Source: an uncultured Mucispirillum sp. (GTDB lineage Bacteria > Chrysiogenota > Deferribacteres > Deferribacterales > Mucispirillaceae). Taken from it: a DNA stretch of 64,000 nt. The notes under the pieces are model-generated. The model saw nothing but the letters and a program-made list of their open reading frames with translations. It did not search any database and was not told the origin of the DNA. The stretch is taken from the NCBI GenBank assembly GCA_944325215.1, contig CALUZC010000012.1:1-64000 (forward strand), given 5' to 3'. Both the position numbers and the translations under genes were made by a program. This document shows positions 35,575 to 45,958 of this stretch, in pieces (position 1 is the first letter of the stretch; every line of letters begins with the position of its first letter).

Positions 35575-36838
35575 TTTAAAAAAATTATCTTTAATAATTT
35601 TATTTATGTTTTTTTGTTTTAATGTATATGCTGCAGAAAAATATAATAAAATATATTCTTTTGAAATAGATGGTGTAATAACTGATGCTACGGTTAAGCA
35701 TGTTGCAGCAAATATTGAACGGGCAGAAAGAGATAATGTGCCAGTTTTAATCTACATTAACACTCCCGGTGGTGTGCTTGAATCAACAAGATTAGTAGTA
35801 CAAAATATTTTATCATCAAAAGTTCCTGTAATAACATTTGTATATCCAAAAGGTGCTCGTGCAGCTTCTGCTGGTATGTTTATTACAATTGCTGGTGATT
35901 ATGCCGTTATGAGTGAAAGTTCAAATATAGGTGCAGCTCACCCTGTATCTTCAAATGGAGAAGATATAAAAGGTGAAATGGAGAAAAAAATTCTAAATGA
36001 TACCATTGCACTTGCCAAAAGCATAGCAGAAAAAAGGGGCAGAAATGAAGCGGCAGTTACAGCTATGGTAGAAGAGTCTGCAAGCTATACTGCAAAGGAA
36101 GCTTTAGATTTAAAAATAATTAATGCTGTTAGTGTAGATGAAAATATATTATCCATACTGCCTGATAGTTTAAATATATCAAAAACTGCAGAAATACAAT
36201 TTTTTGAGCCAGATTTTACTCAATCACTTTACAATTTTATAGCTAACCCTAATATTTTATCTGTTTTATTGTTTATTGGTATAGCACTTATTTTATTGGA
36301 AATAAAAATGGCAGGCACATTTATTTTTGGTTCATTAGGTGTAGTATGCCTTGTATTATTTGCTTTTGGTGCCAATATTTTACCAATTAATTTGATTGGT
36401 GTTGGCTTAATTATTCTTGGATTTGGTTTGCTTGTGGCAGAAGTATTTATTACAAGTTTTGGTCTTTTAACTATTGGTGGTATTATTAGCTTTGTATTTG
36501 GTTTAAAAGCTTTATTTGATAGTGAAAAAAGTGCAGGAATATCTGTTTCAATGTGGGTAATCATATTAATTATAAGCTTATGTATATCACTGGTATTATT
36601 AATAGGCAGGCTTATTATAAAAGATTTTAAAAGGAAGCCAGTTGTAGGTATAGAGTCATTAGAGGGCTCAACAGGTAGTATTTTAGAATGGGATAGTGCA
36701 GCCCATAAAGGAAAAGTGCAGGTAAATGGTGAAATATGGAATGCCTGCAGTGAAAAAAATTATGAAAAAGGTGATATGGTTAAAGTGATAGTTGTAGATG
36801 GGCTTACTTTACATATAGAAAAAAACAATAATGAGTAG
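35561..36838 (+). CDS. NfeD-type membrane serine protease (nodulation efficiency D family)
   Basis: A 425-residue protein: signal peptide (CFNVYAA), a ClpP-class serine protease domain (residues ~28-220) with NTPGGVLEST, the nucleophile Ser in ARAASAGMF and a candidate general base Lys in IALAKSIAEKRGRN; then about four transmembrane helices (~235-365) and a cytoplasmic NfeD OB-fold domain (GSTGSILEWDSAAHKGKVQV). This is the long NfeD1b architecture, usually paired with a stomatin homologue, which is not adjacent here. ATG 35561 begins the signal peptide and lies within the end of trmB. Confidence 0.9.
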   Translation: MKKFSLKKLSLIILFMFFCFNVYAAEKYNKIYSFEIDGVITDATVKHVAANIERAERDNVPVLIYINTPGGVLESTRLVVQNILSSKVPVITFVYPKGARAASAGMFITIAGDYAVMSESSNIGAAHPVSSNGEDIKGEMEKKILNDTIALAKSIAEKRGRNEAAVTAMVEESASYTAKEALDLKIINAVSVDENILSILPDSLNISKTAEIQFFEPDFTQSLYNFIANPNILSVLLFIGIALILLEIKMAGTFIFGSLGVVCLVLFAFGANILPINLIGVGLIILGFGLLVAEVFITSFGLLTIGGIISFVFGLKALFDSEKSAGISVSMWVIILIISLCISLVLLIGRLIIKDFKRKPVVGIESLEGSTGSILEWDSAAHKGKVQVNGEIWNACSEKNYEKGDMVKVIVVDGLTLHIEKNNNE

Positions 36839-37991
36839 AATAGTTTTTATTAGAGATAAAACAAATAAACATTCTATAAGAGCCTTGCTGGCAGCCTATG
36901 AAAAATGGTTTCCTAACAGGGAATATTATGTTGTTACTCCACAAGATGCAGTTACTTTCTTAAGTAATAATGATACTGCTTTATTTTCATTTTTAACAGG
37001 TTCTAGTTCAGCTTACATAGAATATGTTACAAGGTTAAAAGAAATGCTGCCAAATATTAATACTGTTTGTGGTGGAGCTCACCCTAGTGCAAGAAGTAAT
37101 GAAATGCTTAAATATTTTGATGCAGTATGCACTGGCGAAGGTGAAATCACTATAAAAGATATAGTTGAAATGGCAGATAACGGCAGGGTAGAAGGAATAA
37201 TTACTGGTGAGAAAGTTTTAAATTTAGATGATTTTAGAGTATTTCCACGTAAAATGGTTTCTCTTGGGCCCATAGAGATAACAAGAGGCTGCCCAAGTGG
37301 CTGCACATACTGCCAGACACCACAGCTTTTTAAAGGCAGGCTGCGTCATAGAAGTATTGATTTTATAGTGGAAGAAATAAAATTTGCCTTAAGCAGAAAA
37401 GGATTTGCTGATGTCCGTTTTATTGCACCTGACGCTTCATCATACCAGTTTAATAAAGGTATAAATTTAGAAGCCATAGAATCTCTTTTATATAATGTTC
37501 GTAAAACTATTGGTAATAATGGCAAGCTTTTTTATGGCACATTTCCATCAGAATTAGATCCTGCAGGCGTAAGTAAAGAACTTGTAGAGTTACTTGTGCA
37601 GTATTGTGATAATAAGCAAATTGTGCTTGGCTTACAGTCTGCTTCAAAAGATATGCAAAAAATCATGCACAGGCGTTCTGGGCTTTTTGAAACAGAACAG
37701 GCTATTGAACTTTTTTTAAATAAAAATTTTGAAATAGTGGTGGATTTAATTTTTGGTCTTCCCTATGAAACAGAAGAAACATATGAAGCGACATATAAAT
37801 TTATAGAAAAATGGAAAGGTAAAGTTACAATCCATTCTCACCCATTTGACCCACTGCCTGGCAGTAAGTGGGAAAATGAAAAAGCAACAGAAGTGCCTGA
37901 AAAACTTGTAAGGGCAGTAAAAAGTTTGGAAGGTATAGGCAGAGTTTTTGGCAGGGTAATAAAAGACAAGGAGAAGGTATGCAAAATATAG
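36831..37991 (+). CDS. B12-binding/radical SAM protein
   Basis: A 386-residue radical SAM enzyme. Residues ~1-115 form a cobalamin-binding-like Rossmann domain (TVCGGAHPSARSNEML). The radical SAM core follows with the 4Fe-4S motif CPSGCTYC and EITRGCP before it, then LGLQSASKDMQKIMHRR and DLIFGLPYETEETYEATY. It resembles the small TIGR04013/MJ_1487-like group; the product is unknown. The start overlaps the NfeD stop and the end overlaps the DUF493 gene, so it is part of a compact operon. Confidence 0.88.
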   Translation: MSRIVFIRDKTNKHSIRALLAAYEKWFPNREYYVVTPQDAVTFLSNNDTALFSFLTGSSSAYIEYVTRLKEMLPNINTVCGGAHPSARSNEMLKYFDAVCTGEGEITIKDIVEMADNGRVEGIITGEKVLNLDDFRVFPRKMVSLGPIEITRGCPSGCTYCQTPQLFKGRLRHRSIDFIVEEIKFALSRKGFADVRFIAPDASSYQFNKGINLEAIESLLYNVRKTIGNNGKLFYGTFPSELDPAGVSKELVELLVQYCDNKQIVLGLQSASKDMQKIMHRRSGLFETEQAIELFLNKNFEIVVDLIFGLPYETEETYEATYKFIEKWKGKVTIHSHPFDPLPGSKWENEKATEVPEKLVRAVKSLEGIGRVFGRVIKDKEKVCKI

Positions 37992-38251
37992 AAAGTGGTA
38001 AAACATTAAAGGATTTGCAAAAATTCCCAGATAAGTTTACATTTAAAATAATGGGGGATAATACAAATAAATTTGCAGCAGATGTCAGGAAAATTTTTGA
38101 TAATAAAGAAGATGTTATTTTTTCTGATAATGTTAGTAGAACTGGGAAATATATAAGCATATCTGCTACTTTAGAAGTATACAGTTATGATGAGCTAGAA
38201 TCATTATACATTGCAATAAGTAAGGTAGAAGGTTTAAAATTTCACGTATAG
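37979..38251 (+). CDS. DUF493/YbeD-like regulator domain protein
   Basis: A 90-residue ferredoxin-like (ACT-type) protein with the DUF493/YbeD layout: LQKFPDKFTFKIMGDNT, a helix with FAADVRKIFDN, then SISATLEVYSYDELESLYIAI and a final LKFHV strand. The family may regulate lipoylation or bind small ligands; function is not proven. It overlaps the radical SAM gene by 13 bases. Confidence 0.85.
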   Translation: MQNIESGKTLKDLQKFPDKFTFKIMGDNTNKFAADVRKIFDNKEDVIFSDNVSRTGKYISISATLEVYSYDELESLYIAISKVEGLKFHV

Positions 38252-38261
38252 GGGGTTTATT

Positions 38262-38876
38262 ATGAACAATATTGAAAATGAATTAACTGCAGCAGTTGAA
38301 AGTGATGATATTAAAATGGCAGAGGCTGTTTTTAACAGTGGTGAAAAATTTAATATAAATTTACAAAGCAGTAATGGAGATACGCTGCTGCATATGGTAA
38401 AATCACCAGAAATGGCAGAACTGCTTTTAAAAAATGGTATTGATACAACTATACAAAATAATGAGGGTGCAACGGCATTAGGTAAGTTTTTTGAAAGGAT
38501 ATACTTAGGCAACATAGAGAAAATAGTTACATCTTTAATAAATAATGGCGTAGATATAAATGCAGCAGCTTATTATGATGAGCCACCTGTTATAAAAATT
38601 GCTAATAATGCAGCTACATTAAGTACAAACATTGAACAGCTGGAATATTTAGTTAAATTAGGGGCAGATATTAATATTAAAAACAAACAGGGCTATACAC
38701 CATTAATGCTTGCAGTTATAAAAAGTAATATAGATATGGTAAGGGGTTTATTAGATGCAGGTGCAGATACAAAGCTTGTAGATAATAAAGGAAGAGATGC
38801 TAAAAAAATAGGCGAAGAAATGATGTCATCAGGTTATTATGTGCCAGCATTAAAAACAATGATTTCTATTTTATAA
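38262..38876 (+). CDS. Ankyrin repeat protein
   Basis: A 204-residue protein of about five ankyrin repeats: SSNGDTLLHMVKSPEMAELLLKNG, ENNEGATALG-like, and the best preserved NKQGYTPLMLAVIKSNIDMV. No signal peptide and no catalytic domain, so it is likely an intracellular protein-binding module. It lies 10 bases after the DUF493 gene with a GGGGG ribosome binding site, the last gene of the operon. The 159 bases after it are noncoding. Confidence 0.9.
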   Translation: MNNIENELTAAVESDDIKMAEAVFNSGEKFNINLQSSNGDTLLHMVKSPEMAELLLKNGIDTTIQNNEGATALGKFFERIYLGNIEKIVTSLINNGVDINAAAYYDEPPVIKIANNAATLSTNIEQLEYLVKLGADINIKNKQGYTPLMLAVIKSNIDMVRGLLDAGADTKLVDNKGRDAKKIGEEMMSSGYYVPALKTMISIL

Positions 38877-39035
38877 GTTATAAAAACTTTTTAAGTGTTT
38901 ATTATAGGTATAGCTTATATACTCATAATAAACAACAAAATTATCACTAAGGTTCTAATAATAAAAATTATTCCACTTGATTATATTCTATTAATATAGT
39001 ATTCTAAGTAGTATTTATATATGGGGGAATATTTT

Positions 39036-39746
39036 ATGGATTTAAAATATAGTAGAATATTATTAAAATTAAGTGGTGAAGCATTAATGGGTAATGCCCA
39101 GTATGGAATAGATGCAGAAACAGTTAAATTTATTGCTTCAGAAATAAAGCCTATTTATGATTTAGGTGTAAAAATTGGCATAGTAATAGGTGGTGGTAAT
39201 ATTTTCCGTGGAGTATCCCCTGCGGCAAAAGGAATGGATAGAGTTACGGCAGACCATATGGGAATGCTTGCAACTGTAATAAACTGTTTAGCAGTTCAAA
39301 ATGCTCTTGAAATGAACGGTATAGAAACAAGGGTTCAATCAGCTATTGAGATGAGGCAGATTGCAGAACCATATATTAGAAGGCGTGCTATGCGTCACCT
39401 TGAAAAAGGGCGTGTAGTTATTTTTGCAGGCGGCACAGGTAACCCTTATTTTACAACAGATACTACAGCAACATTAAGAGCTTCAGAAATAAACGCTGAT
39501 GTGGTTTTAAAAGCTACTAAAGTAGATGGAGTATATACTGCTGATCCTAAAAAAGACAGTAGTGCTACAAAGTATGACGAAATAAGTTATATTGATGTAT
39601 TAACAAAAGGTCTTAAAGTAATGGACTCCACAGCAATAAGCATGTGTATGGATAACAAAATCCCGTTAATAGTATTTGATATGTTTGGTAAGAATAACTT
39701 AATGAAAATCGTTCGTGGAGAGCCTGTTGGCACTCTTGTAAAATAA
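39036..39746 (+). CDS. pyrH: UMP kinase
   Basis: A 236-residue bacterial UMP kinase of the amino-acid-kinase fold, making UDP from UMP. Seen: [59 protein letters not shown]. Start at 39036 is chosen because GGGGGA sits at good distance, five codons after an upstream in-frame ATG. It is the first gene of pyrH-frr-uppS-cdsA-dxr. Confidence 0.97.
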   Translation: MDLKYSRILLKLSGEALMGNAQYGIDAETVKFIASEIKPIYDLGVKIGIVIGGGNIFRGVSPAAKGMDRVTADHMGMLATVINCLAVQNALEMNGIETRVQSAIEMRQIAEPYIRRRAMRHLEKGRVVIFAGGTGNPYFTTDTTATLRASEINADVVLKATKVDGVYTADPKKDSSATKYDEISYIDVLTKGLKVMDSTAISMCMDNKIPLIVFDMFGKNNLMKIVRGEPVGTLVK

Positions 39747-39776
39747 TAAAATAAACATGAAAATTAGGAGAATATA

Positions 39777-40331
39777 ATGAGTGAAGTTGTAAAGGATTTT
39801 AAATCTTCAGTTGAAAAGTCAATTAACTTCTATAAAGAAGAATTAAAAGGTGTTAGAACAGGCAGGGCAAGTGTTGCTATGTTTGAAAATATTAAGGTCG
39901 ATTACTATGGCACACCTACTCCATTAACGGGGGTAGCATCTCTTTCTTCCCCAGAGCCACGTCTTGTAACAATTTCCCCATGGGACGCAACAATGATACC
40001 TGCTATTGAAAAAGCAATACAAAACAGCCAGATGGGCTTTAACCCATCAAACGATGGTAAAATAGTTCGTGTTCCTTTCCCTCAGCTTACAGAAGAAAGA
40101 AGAAAAGAGCTTGTGAAAATAGTTAAAAAAATGGGGGAAGATGCAAAAGTAGCTATTCGTAATGAAAGACGTGATGCAAACGATAAAATAAAAAAACAAG
40201 AAAAAGATAAAGAAATAAGTGAAGATGAAGCAAAAAAACTTCAAGATGATGTTCAAAAAGTCACAGATGATGCTGTTAAGAAAATTGATGAAATAACAGC
40301 AGTTAAAGAAAAAGAAGTTATGGAGATATAA
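39777..40331 (+). CDS. frr: Ribosome recycling factor
   Basis: A 184-residue RRF: helical arm with KGVRTGRASVAMFENIKVDYYG, then TPTPLTGVASLSSPEPR, and the C-terminal KMGEDAKVAIRNERRDANDKIK. It splits post-termination ribosomes with EF-G. Normal length. Its TAA overlaps the uppS ATG. Confidence 0.97.
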   Translation: MSEVVKDFKSSVEKSINFYKEELKGVRTGRASVAMFENIKVDYYGTPTPLTGVASLSSPEPRLVTISPWDATMIPAIEKAIQNSQMGFNPSNDGKIVRVPFPQLTEERRKELVKIVKKMGEDAKVAIRNERRDANDKIKKQEKDKEISEDEAKKLQDDVQKVTDDAVKKIDEITAVKEKEVMEI

Positions 40332-41056
40332 TGCCAGAAGGCTTAGAAAATCTGCATGTTGCCATAATTATGGACGGCAATGGCAGGTGGGCAAAAAAAC
40401 GAGGAATGCCACGTGTTTTAGGACATAAAGCAGGTGGTAAAACCTTAAAAAATATTATTACTTATGCTGCAGAAAATTATTTAAAAGCATTAAGTATATT
40501 TGCTTTTTCTGCTGAAAATTGGCTGCGTCCTAAAGAAGAAGTATCTTTTTTAATGGATTTGCTTGATGAGTATATTATCAATGAATGGTCATCAATAACA
40601 GATAATAATATTAAGTTTTTAGTTTCTGGCAATGTTAATTTAATACCTGAAAAAACAAGGAATTCATTACTTAAGCTTATTGATGATACGAAAAATAATA
40701 CAGGTCTTATGCTTAATATGGCATTAAGTTACAGTGGGCAGGAAGAAATATTAGAGTGTGTTAAAAAGATTGCTCATAAAGTAAATAGTGGTGAGTTATC
40801 AGTTGATGATATATCTAAAGAAACAATTATTGAACATTTATATAATAAGGAACTGCCAGAGATAGACTTGCTTATTCGCACAAGTGGTGAGCAGAGAATA
40901 AGTAATTTTATGCTATGGCGTCTTTCTTATGCAGAATTATATTTTACAGATGTTTTATGGCCTGATTTTACAAGTGATGAATTTAATAAGGCAATAATAG
41001 AATATAATAAACGAGTTCGCAGGTTTGGAAAGACTGATGAACAAATAAAAAGCTAA
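40331..41056 (+). CDS. uppS: Undecaprenyl diphosphate synthase
   Basis: A 241-residue cis-prenyltransferase making the C55 carrier lipid for peptidoglycan. Signature HVAIIMDGNGRWAKKRGMPR with the catalytic Asp, FAFSAENWLRP, and the C-terminal LLIRTSGEQRISNFMLWR with SYAELYFTDVLWPDF. Coupled to frr by TAATG. Confidence 0.97.
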   Translation: MPEGLENLHVAIIMDGNGRWAKKRGMPRVLGHKAGGKTLKNIITYAAENYLKALSIFAFSAENWLRPKEEVSFLMDLLDEYIINEWSSITDNNIKFLVSGNVNLIPEKTRNSLLKLIDDTKNNTGLMLNMALSYSGQEEILECVKKIAHKVNSGELSVDDISKETIIEHLYNKELPEIDLLIRTSGEQRISNFMLWRLSYAELYFTDVLWPDFTSDEFNKAIIEYNKRVRRFGKTDEQIKS

Positions 41057-41069
41057 AGAGGGTTTTATA

Positions 41070-41885
41070 ATGGCTTCAAGCAAATCAAAAGAAATGATTA
41101 CAAGAATAATTACTGCATTAATACTATTACCACTATCTATTTTTTTGATTGTAAAAGGTCATAATCATTTATTCTTTTTAGTCATATATTTAATAAGTCT
41201 TTTAGGTGTCTGGGAATTTATAAAGATAGTTAAACATGATACAATAATTGTATATAATAAAATTATATGGTTTTCTGGAGCTGTAGTTCCATTTATAATC
41301 TATTTTTTTGGTTTTAATGCTTTTGTTTTATCATCTTTTGTTCTTTTATTTTTAATCCTGCTTATTAAAATGTTTTCAGCAAACCCTACAGAAAATGTTA
41401 TTGAAGAAGTATCATATAACTTTTTTGCTGCTTTATATATACCGTTTTTATTTACTTTTATACCACTTTTAAAAAATATTGGGTTTGAATGGGTATTATT
41501 TTTATGTTTTGTAATATGGGCAAGTGATTCATTTGCTTATTTTACAGGCGTTGCTTTAGGAAAGCATAAGTTAATTCCAAAGGTAAGCCCTGGTAAATCT
41601 ATAGAAGGTTTAATAGGTGGAACACTTGGTGCATTAATTATAGCTTACGTTCTGAATTATTATTTATTAAAAGAAAGTCTATATATTATGGCAATCATAA
41701 CTGTTGATGTGATAGCTGCTGGTGTTATAGGTGATTTAATAGAGTCTATGATGAAACGCAGTGCTAAAGTAAAAGATAGTGGCAAGCTTTTACCGGGGCA
41801 TGGTGGTGTTTTGGACAGGTTTGATTCATTAATCATAGCTGCACCAGTTTTATATTTTTATCTTATTTATGTAGCAGGTAAATAG
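41070..41885 (+). CDS. cdsA: Phosphatidate cytidylyltransferase
   Basis: A 271-residue polytopic membrane enzyme making CDP-diacylglycerol. About eight hydrophobic segments; signature near the C-terminus SAKVKDSGKLLPGHGGVLDR followed by FDSL, preceded by DSFAYFTGVALGKHKLIPK. Two bases separate it from dxr. Confidence 0.96.
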   Translation: MASSKSKEMITRIITALILLPLSIFLIVKGHNHLFFLVIYLISLLGVWEFIKIVKHDTIIVYNKIIWFSGAVVPFIIYFFGFNAFVLSSFVLLFLILLIKMFSANPTENVIEEVSYNFFAALYIPFLFTFIPLLKNIGFEWVLFLCFVIWASDSFAYFTGVALGKHKLIPKVSPGKSIEGLIGGTLGALIIAYVLNYYLLKESLYIMAIITVDVIAAGVIGDLIESMMKRSAKVKDSGKLLPGHGGVLDRFDSLIIAAPVLYFYLIYVAGK

Positions 41886-41887
41886 AT

Positions 41888-43000
41888 ATGGTAAAAAAAC
41901 GTATTGGTATAATCGGAGCAACAGGTTCAGTCGGTTCTGCAGGGGTTGAAGTAGTCCATGCAAATCAAGATATTTTTGAAACAATATTTGTTACAGCCCA
42001 CAGTAATGAAAAGGGACTTGAAAACGCTAAAGATAAACTTCAAGCAAAATATGCATTATTAACTAGTAAAATAGAAGATAATAAAGATATTATAGATATA
42101 ATCAATAATGAAAATGTGGATATAGTTCTTTTTGCAGCAGCAGGTGTTAGTTGTGTAAAGCTTGTGTATGATATTGTCCATAACGGCACAAATATAGCAC
42201 TTGCCAATAAGGAATCAATTGTTACTGCAGGCAGGTTGATTATAGATGAGGCAAAAAGTAAAGGTGTAAAAATTTTACCAGTAGATAGTGAACATTCTGC
42301 AATTTTCCAATGCCTTATGGGGCAGCGTAGGCAGTATGTATCTAAAATAACATTAACTGCTAGTGGTGGCCCTTTTAGATACCGTCCTGGAGATGCTTTT
42401 GAATACGTAAATATTAATGAAGCATTAAAACACCCTAACTGGCTTATGGGTTCAAAAATAACAATAGATTCTGCTACAATGATAAATAAAGGGTTGGAAT
42501 TAATAGAAGCACGTTTTTTATTTGACATAGAGCCTTGTAAGTTAGATGTAATAATCCACCCGGAAAGCATTGTTCATTCATATATTACTTTTATAGATGG
42601 TTCTACAATAGCACAGCTTGGGCTGCCTAATATGAAGACACCAATAGCTTTTGCTTTAGGTTATCCTGAACGGATAATTTCTCAAGTAGAACCTATAAAC
42701 CTTTTTGAGCAAAAATCACTTACTTTTTTAAAACCAGATTTAGAAAAATTTAGATGTTTAAAAATAGCAAAAGAAGTTTTAGAAAAGGACTCTAATGATT
42801 TAATGGCAGCCATGAATGTAGCAAATGAGGAAGCTGTGAAAGCATTTTTAAAAGGGAAAATAGCTTTTAAAGATATATCATACGTTATAGAAGATGTTAT
42901 TTCTAAAGCAGATGTAAAAGATGCTCAAAATATATTAGAAGCAGAAGAAAATATAAAAAAATATCAAATATTTGCATCTGAATTTTTAGCTAAATATTAG
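41888..43000 (+). CDS. dxr: 1-deoxy-D-xylulose 5-phosphate reductoisomerase
   Basis: A 370-residue enzyme of the MEP isoprenoid pathway, feeding IPP to UppS. NADPH-binding GIIGATGSVG, LANKESIVTAG, PVDSEHSAIFQCL and substrate region ALKHPNWLMGSKITIDSATM are all present. The rseP gene often found next is absent; 354 noncoding bases and the convergent lepB follow. Confidence 0.97.
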   Translation: MVKKRIGIIGATGSVGSAGVEVVHANQDIFETIFVTAHSNEKGLENAKDKLQAKYALLTSKIEDNKDIIDIINNENVDIVLFAAAGVSCVKLVYDIVHNGTNIALANKESIVTAGRLIIDEAKSKGVKILPVDSEHSAIFQCLMGQRRQYVSKITLTASGGPFRYRPGDAFEYVNINEALKHPNWLMGSKITIDSATMINKGLELIEARFLFDIEPCKLDVIIHPESIVHSYITFIDGSTIAQLGLPNMKTPIAFALGYPERIISQVEPINLFEQKSLTFLKPDLEKFRCLKIAKEVLEKDSNDLMAAMNVANEEAVKAFLKGKIAFKDISYVIEDVISKADVKDAQNILEAEENIKKYQIFASEFLAKY

Positions 43001-43311
43001 TTATTTTATTTACTGCATATGAAATTGTATAAATCACGATTTATGAGAAATTTAAATTAGTAAGTAAATATTTAAGTATGTAAGATTTTTATAAATCTAT
43101 AAATTATTTTAAATATAAAATAACAAATATCAGCTGTATTAAAATTCTTATGGACTAAACTTATAGTGTGTATCCAAGTTTCGTGTTTCATATATTCTTA
43201 TAAATATTTCAAGTTTTTTTACAGGCAAACTTATTAATCCAGTTTGTTTTTTAATAAAGAATAATCAAGCTTACGAAAAGACTGGGTGAAAAAATATATT
43301 TTTAAAATATT
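43001..43311. other. AT-rich noncoding stretch after dxr
   Basis: No frame with coding character, no tRNA and no strong hairpin until the lepB terminator at 43312. It may hold decayed sequence at a synteny break; nothing specific can be named. Confidence 0.5.
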
Positions 43312-43344
43312 AGACTGATGAAAACATAAATTTTCCATCAGTCT
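43312..43344 (-). terminator. lepB terminator hairpin
   Basis: AGACTGATG(A)AAA pairs with TTTTCCATCAGTCT around a short loop, nine clean base pairs at the base plus an AT extension; lies just downstream of the lepB stop and could also end dxr transcripts. Confidence 0.75.
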
Positions 43345-43354
43345 TAAAAGATAA

Positions 43355-43954
43355 TTATTTTATTAAGTTAAAAAGTCTTGAAAATCTTGGACCATTTTCA
43401 CCCCAAGACCAGTAAATAATAAAGGCTTTACCAACGATGGCATCTTCAGATACATAGCCCCAAAAACGGCTGTCTTCGCTATTATCTCTATTATCTCCCA
43501 TCATAAAATAAAATCCTTCAGGCACAGTAAATTTAGGCACATTATCAGCTATTTTTAAACTGTATTCACGCATAAACTGCACATAGTCTGGCTCTAATTT
43601 CTCACCATTTCTATAAACTACTTTATCTTTTATCTCAATAACATCACCTGGCACACCTATTACTCTTTTAATATAATCAAGTCTAGGGTTTAATGGGTAT
43701 TCAAAAACAACAATATCATCATGCTGAGGTTTAGAAAACTTATATGATAATTTATTTACAAGTATAAAATCACCAATTTGGAGTGTTTCAAGCATGGAGC
43801 CAGATGGTATAGTATAAACCCCAAGAAAAAAAGTTCTTATAAATATAGCTATAACAAAAGCAACAATAATGCTGTCTACTATTTCTTTAGAAGCACTTTT
43901 TGGTGCTTCTTCCTGCACCTGTTCTTTTTGGTTATTATTATCTTTTTTACTCAT
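43355..43954 (-). CDS. lepB: Signal peptidase I
   Basis: A 199-residue type I leader peptidase. N-terminal cytoplasmic segment, one membrane helix (IIVAFVIAIFIRTFFLG), catalytic Ser in TIPSGSMLETLQIGD, catalytic Lys in DYIKRVIGVPGD, and GDNRDNSEDSRFWG. It cleaves the many exported proteins of this window. It starts one base after the lepA stop, in the common lepA-lepB order. Confidence 0.97.
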   Translation of the reverse strand: MSKKDNNNQKEQVQEEAPKSASKEIVDSIIVAFVIAIFIRTFFLGVYTIPSGSMLETLQIGDFILVNKLSYKFSKPQHDDIVVFEYPLNPRLDYIKRVIGVPGDVIEIKDKVVYRNGEKLEPDYVQFMREYSLKIADNVPKFTVPEGFYFMMGDNRDNSEDSRFWGYVSEDAIVGKAFIIYWSWGENGPRFSRLFNLIK

Positions 43955-45763
43955 TTATTTATCTTCTCCTATTTTAAGCACTGCTAAAAAAGCTTCCTGT
44001 GGCAGTTCCACAGAGCCTATCTGTTTCATGCGTTTTTTACCTTCTTTTTGTTTTTCAAGGAGTTTTCTTTTACGGCTAATATCACCACCGTAACATTTTG
44101 CAATAACGTCTTTTCTAAAGGCTTTAACAGTGCTTCTTGCAATTACTTTGTTGCCAATAGCAGCCTGTATAGCTACTTCAAACATCTGCCTTGGTATTAC
44201 TTCTTTCATTTTTTCAACTAATTCTCTACCCTTATATTCTGCCTGATCTCTATGAACTATAATAGATAAAGCGTCCACAGGTTCTTTATTAATTAAAATA
44301 TCAAGTTTTACAAGCTTGCTTTCCCTGTATTCTGCAAATTCATAATCAAAAGATGCATAACCTCTTGAGCATGATTTTAATTTATCATAGAAATCCATAA
44401 CGACTTCCATTAAAGGCAGCATATATTCTAATATAACACGGGACTGTGATAAAAATTTCATATTAGTCTGCCAGCCTCTTCTCTGCTGTAAAAGCTGTAT
44501 AACTGGTCCTACATATTCTGAAGGAAGAATTAATGTGGCAGCAATAAATGGTTCTTCTATTTTTGTATAATTATTAGGGTCTGGTAAATCAGCAGGGTTA
44601 TCTACTTCAATACATGTGCCATCTGTTTTATATATTTTATAAATAACAGTAGGGGCAGTGGATATTAAGTTTAAATTAAACTCTCTTTCCAACCTTTCCT
44701 GCACAATTTCCATATGTAAAAGCCCTAGAAAACCACATCTAAAGCCAAATCCTAAAGCAACAGAGCTTTCTGGTTCAAATGTAATGGCACTGTCATTTAA
44801 TATTAGCTTTTCAATAGCATCTCTAAGGTCTTGATACTGGTTAGGGTCAATTGGATAAAGCCCACAAAATACAACAGGTTTAACATTTTTAAAACCGGGA
44901 AATGGGTCTTTTGTAGGGTTTTTAGCATGGGTTACAGTATCACCAATTTTTACTTCATGAACATCTTTTATACTTGCAGAAATAAAGCCAACTTCCCCCG
45001 GTCCTAAGCTTTCCATTTGAGTGGCCTGTGGTAAAAATTTACCTATTTCTATAATCTCATATTCTTTACCTGTTGCCATAAACTGGACTTTATCGCCTTT
45101 TTTTATAACACCGTCCATTACTCTAATTAAAACAATTATACCCCTGTATGCATCATACCACGAATCAAATATCATAGCTTTAAGGCTTTTATTTTCATCA
45201 CCCTGCGGTGCAGGCACTTTTTGAACTATAGCTTCTAATATTTCTTTTGTGCCAATATTTTCTTTAGCACTGGCAGGTATGGCTTCACTGGCATCAATAC
45301 CAATAGAATCTTCAATTTCTGCTTTTACCCTTTCCACATCAGCAGAAGGCAGGTCAATTTTATTAATAACAGGAATAAGTTCTAAATTTTGGTCAACAGC
45401 CATAAAAGTATTTGCAATAGTTTGTGCTTCCACCCCTTGAGAAGCGTCTACTACAACTAATGCACCTTCGCATGCTGCCAAACTTCTTGAAACTTCATAT
45501 GTAAAATCCACATGTCCTGGAGTATCAATTAAGTTTATAATATATTCATTGCCATCATCTGCTGTATAGTTTAAGCATACAGTTTGTGCTTTAATAGTAA
45601 TACCACGTTCCCTTTCTATATCCATAGAATCAAGCACTTGAGCTTTCATTTTTCTTTTTTCTATTGCACCAGTATATTCTATTAACCTGTCAGCAATGGT
45701 AGATTTACCATGGTCAATATGGGCAATAATACTAAAATTACGAATAAACTTAGTTGACATCAC
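43955..45763 (-). CDS. lepA: Elongation factor 4 (LepA)
   Basis: A 602-residue translational GTPase. G1 [16 protein letters not shown]2 [12 protein letters not shown]3 DTPGHVDF, G4 NKIDLPSAD; then domains II, III and V and the LepA-specific C-terminal domain. Acts in back-translocation or ribosome biogenesis. ATG 45763 or 45760 is possible. Confidence 0.97.
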   Translation of the reverse strand: MMSTKFIRNFSIIAHIDHGKSTIADRLIEYTGAIEKRKMKAQVLDSMDIERERGITIKAQTVCLNYTADDGNEYIINLIDTPGHVDFTYEVSRSLAACEGALVVVDASQGVEAQTIANTFMAVDQNLELIPVINKIDLPSADVERVKAEIEDSIGIDASEAIPASAKENIGTKEILEAIVQKVPAPQGDENKSLKAMIFDSWYDAYRGIIVLIRVMDGVIKKGDKVQFMATGKEYEIIEIGKFLPQATQMESLGPGEVGFISASIKDVHEVKIGDTVTHAKNPTKDPFPGFKNVKPVVFCGLYPIDPNQYQDLRDAIEKLILNDSAITFEPESSVALGFGFRCGFLGLLHMEIVQERLEREFNLNLISTAPTVIYKIYKTDGTCIEVDNPADLPDPNNYTKIEEPFIAATLILPSEYVGPVIQLLQQRRGWQTNMKFLSQSRVILEYMLPLMEVVMDFYDKLKSCSRGYASFDYEFAEYRESKLVKLDILINKEPVDALSIIVHRDQAEYKGRELVEKMKEVIPRQMFEVAIQAAIGNKVIARSTVKAFRKDVIAKCYGGDISRKRKLLEKQKEGKKRMKQIGSVELPQEAFLAVLKIGEDK

Positions 45764-45958
45764 TTATCCTTAAATAAAATTATTATATTTACATAGGTTT
45801 AGCAGAAAATATGCTTTTTAGCAATAAAAAAGGATTAGTATTAGGTAGAAATTCTAAAATATTTAACAAAATTAAAATATATTTAAGGTAGGTATTGAAA
45901 TTTTGTAAAATAATATTATATTAGTTTCATGAAAAATATTATTAAGGATGTGGTGGTT

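Noticed and set aside
43001-43354. Possible RNA gene in the gap after dxr
   Set aside because: No cloverleaf, no conserved RNA family feature and no strong structure apart from the lepB terminator.
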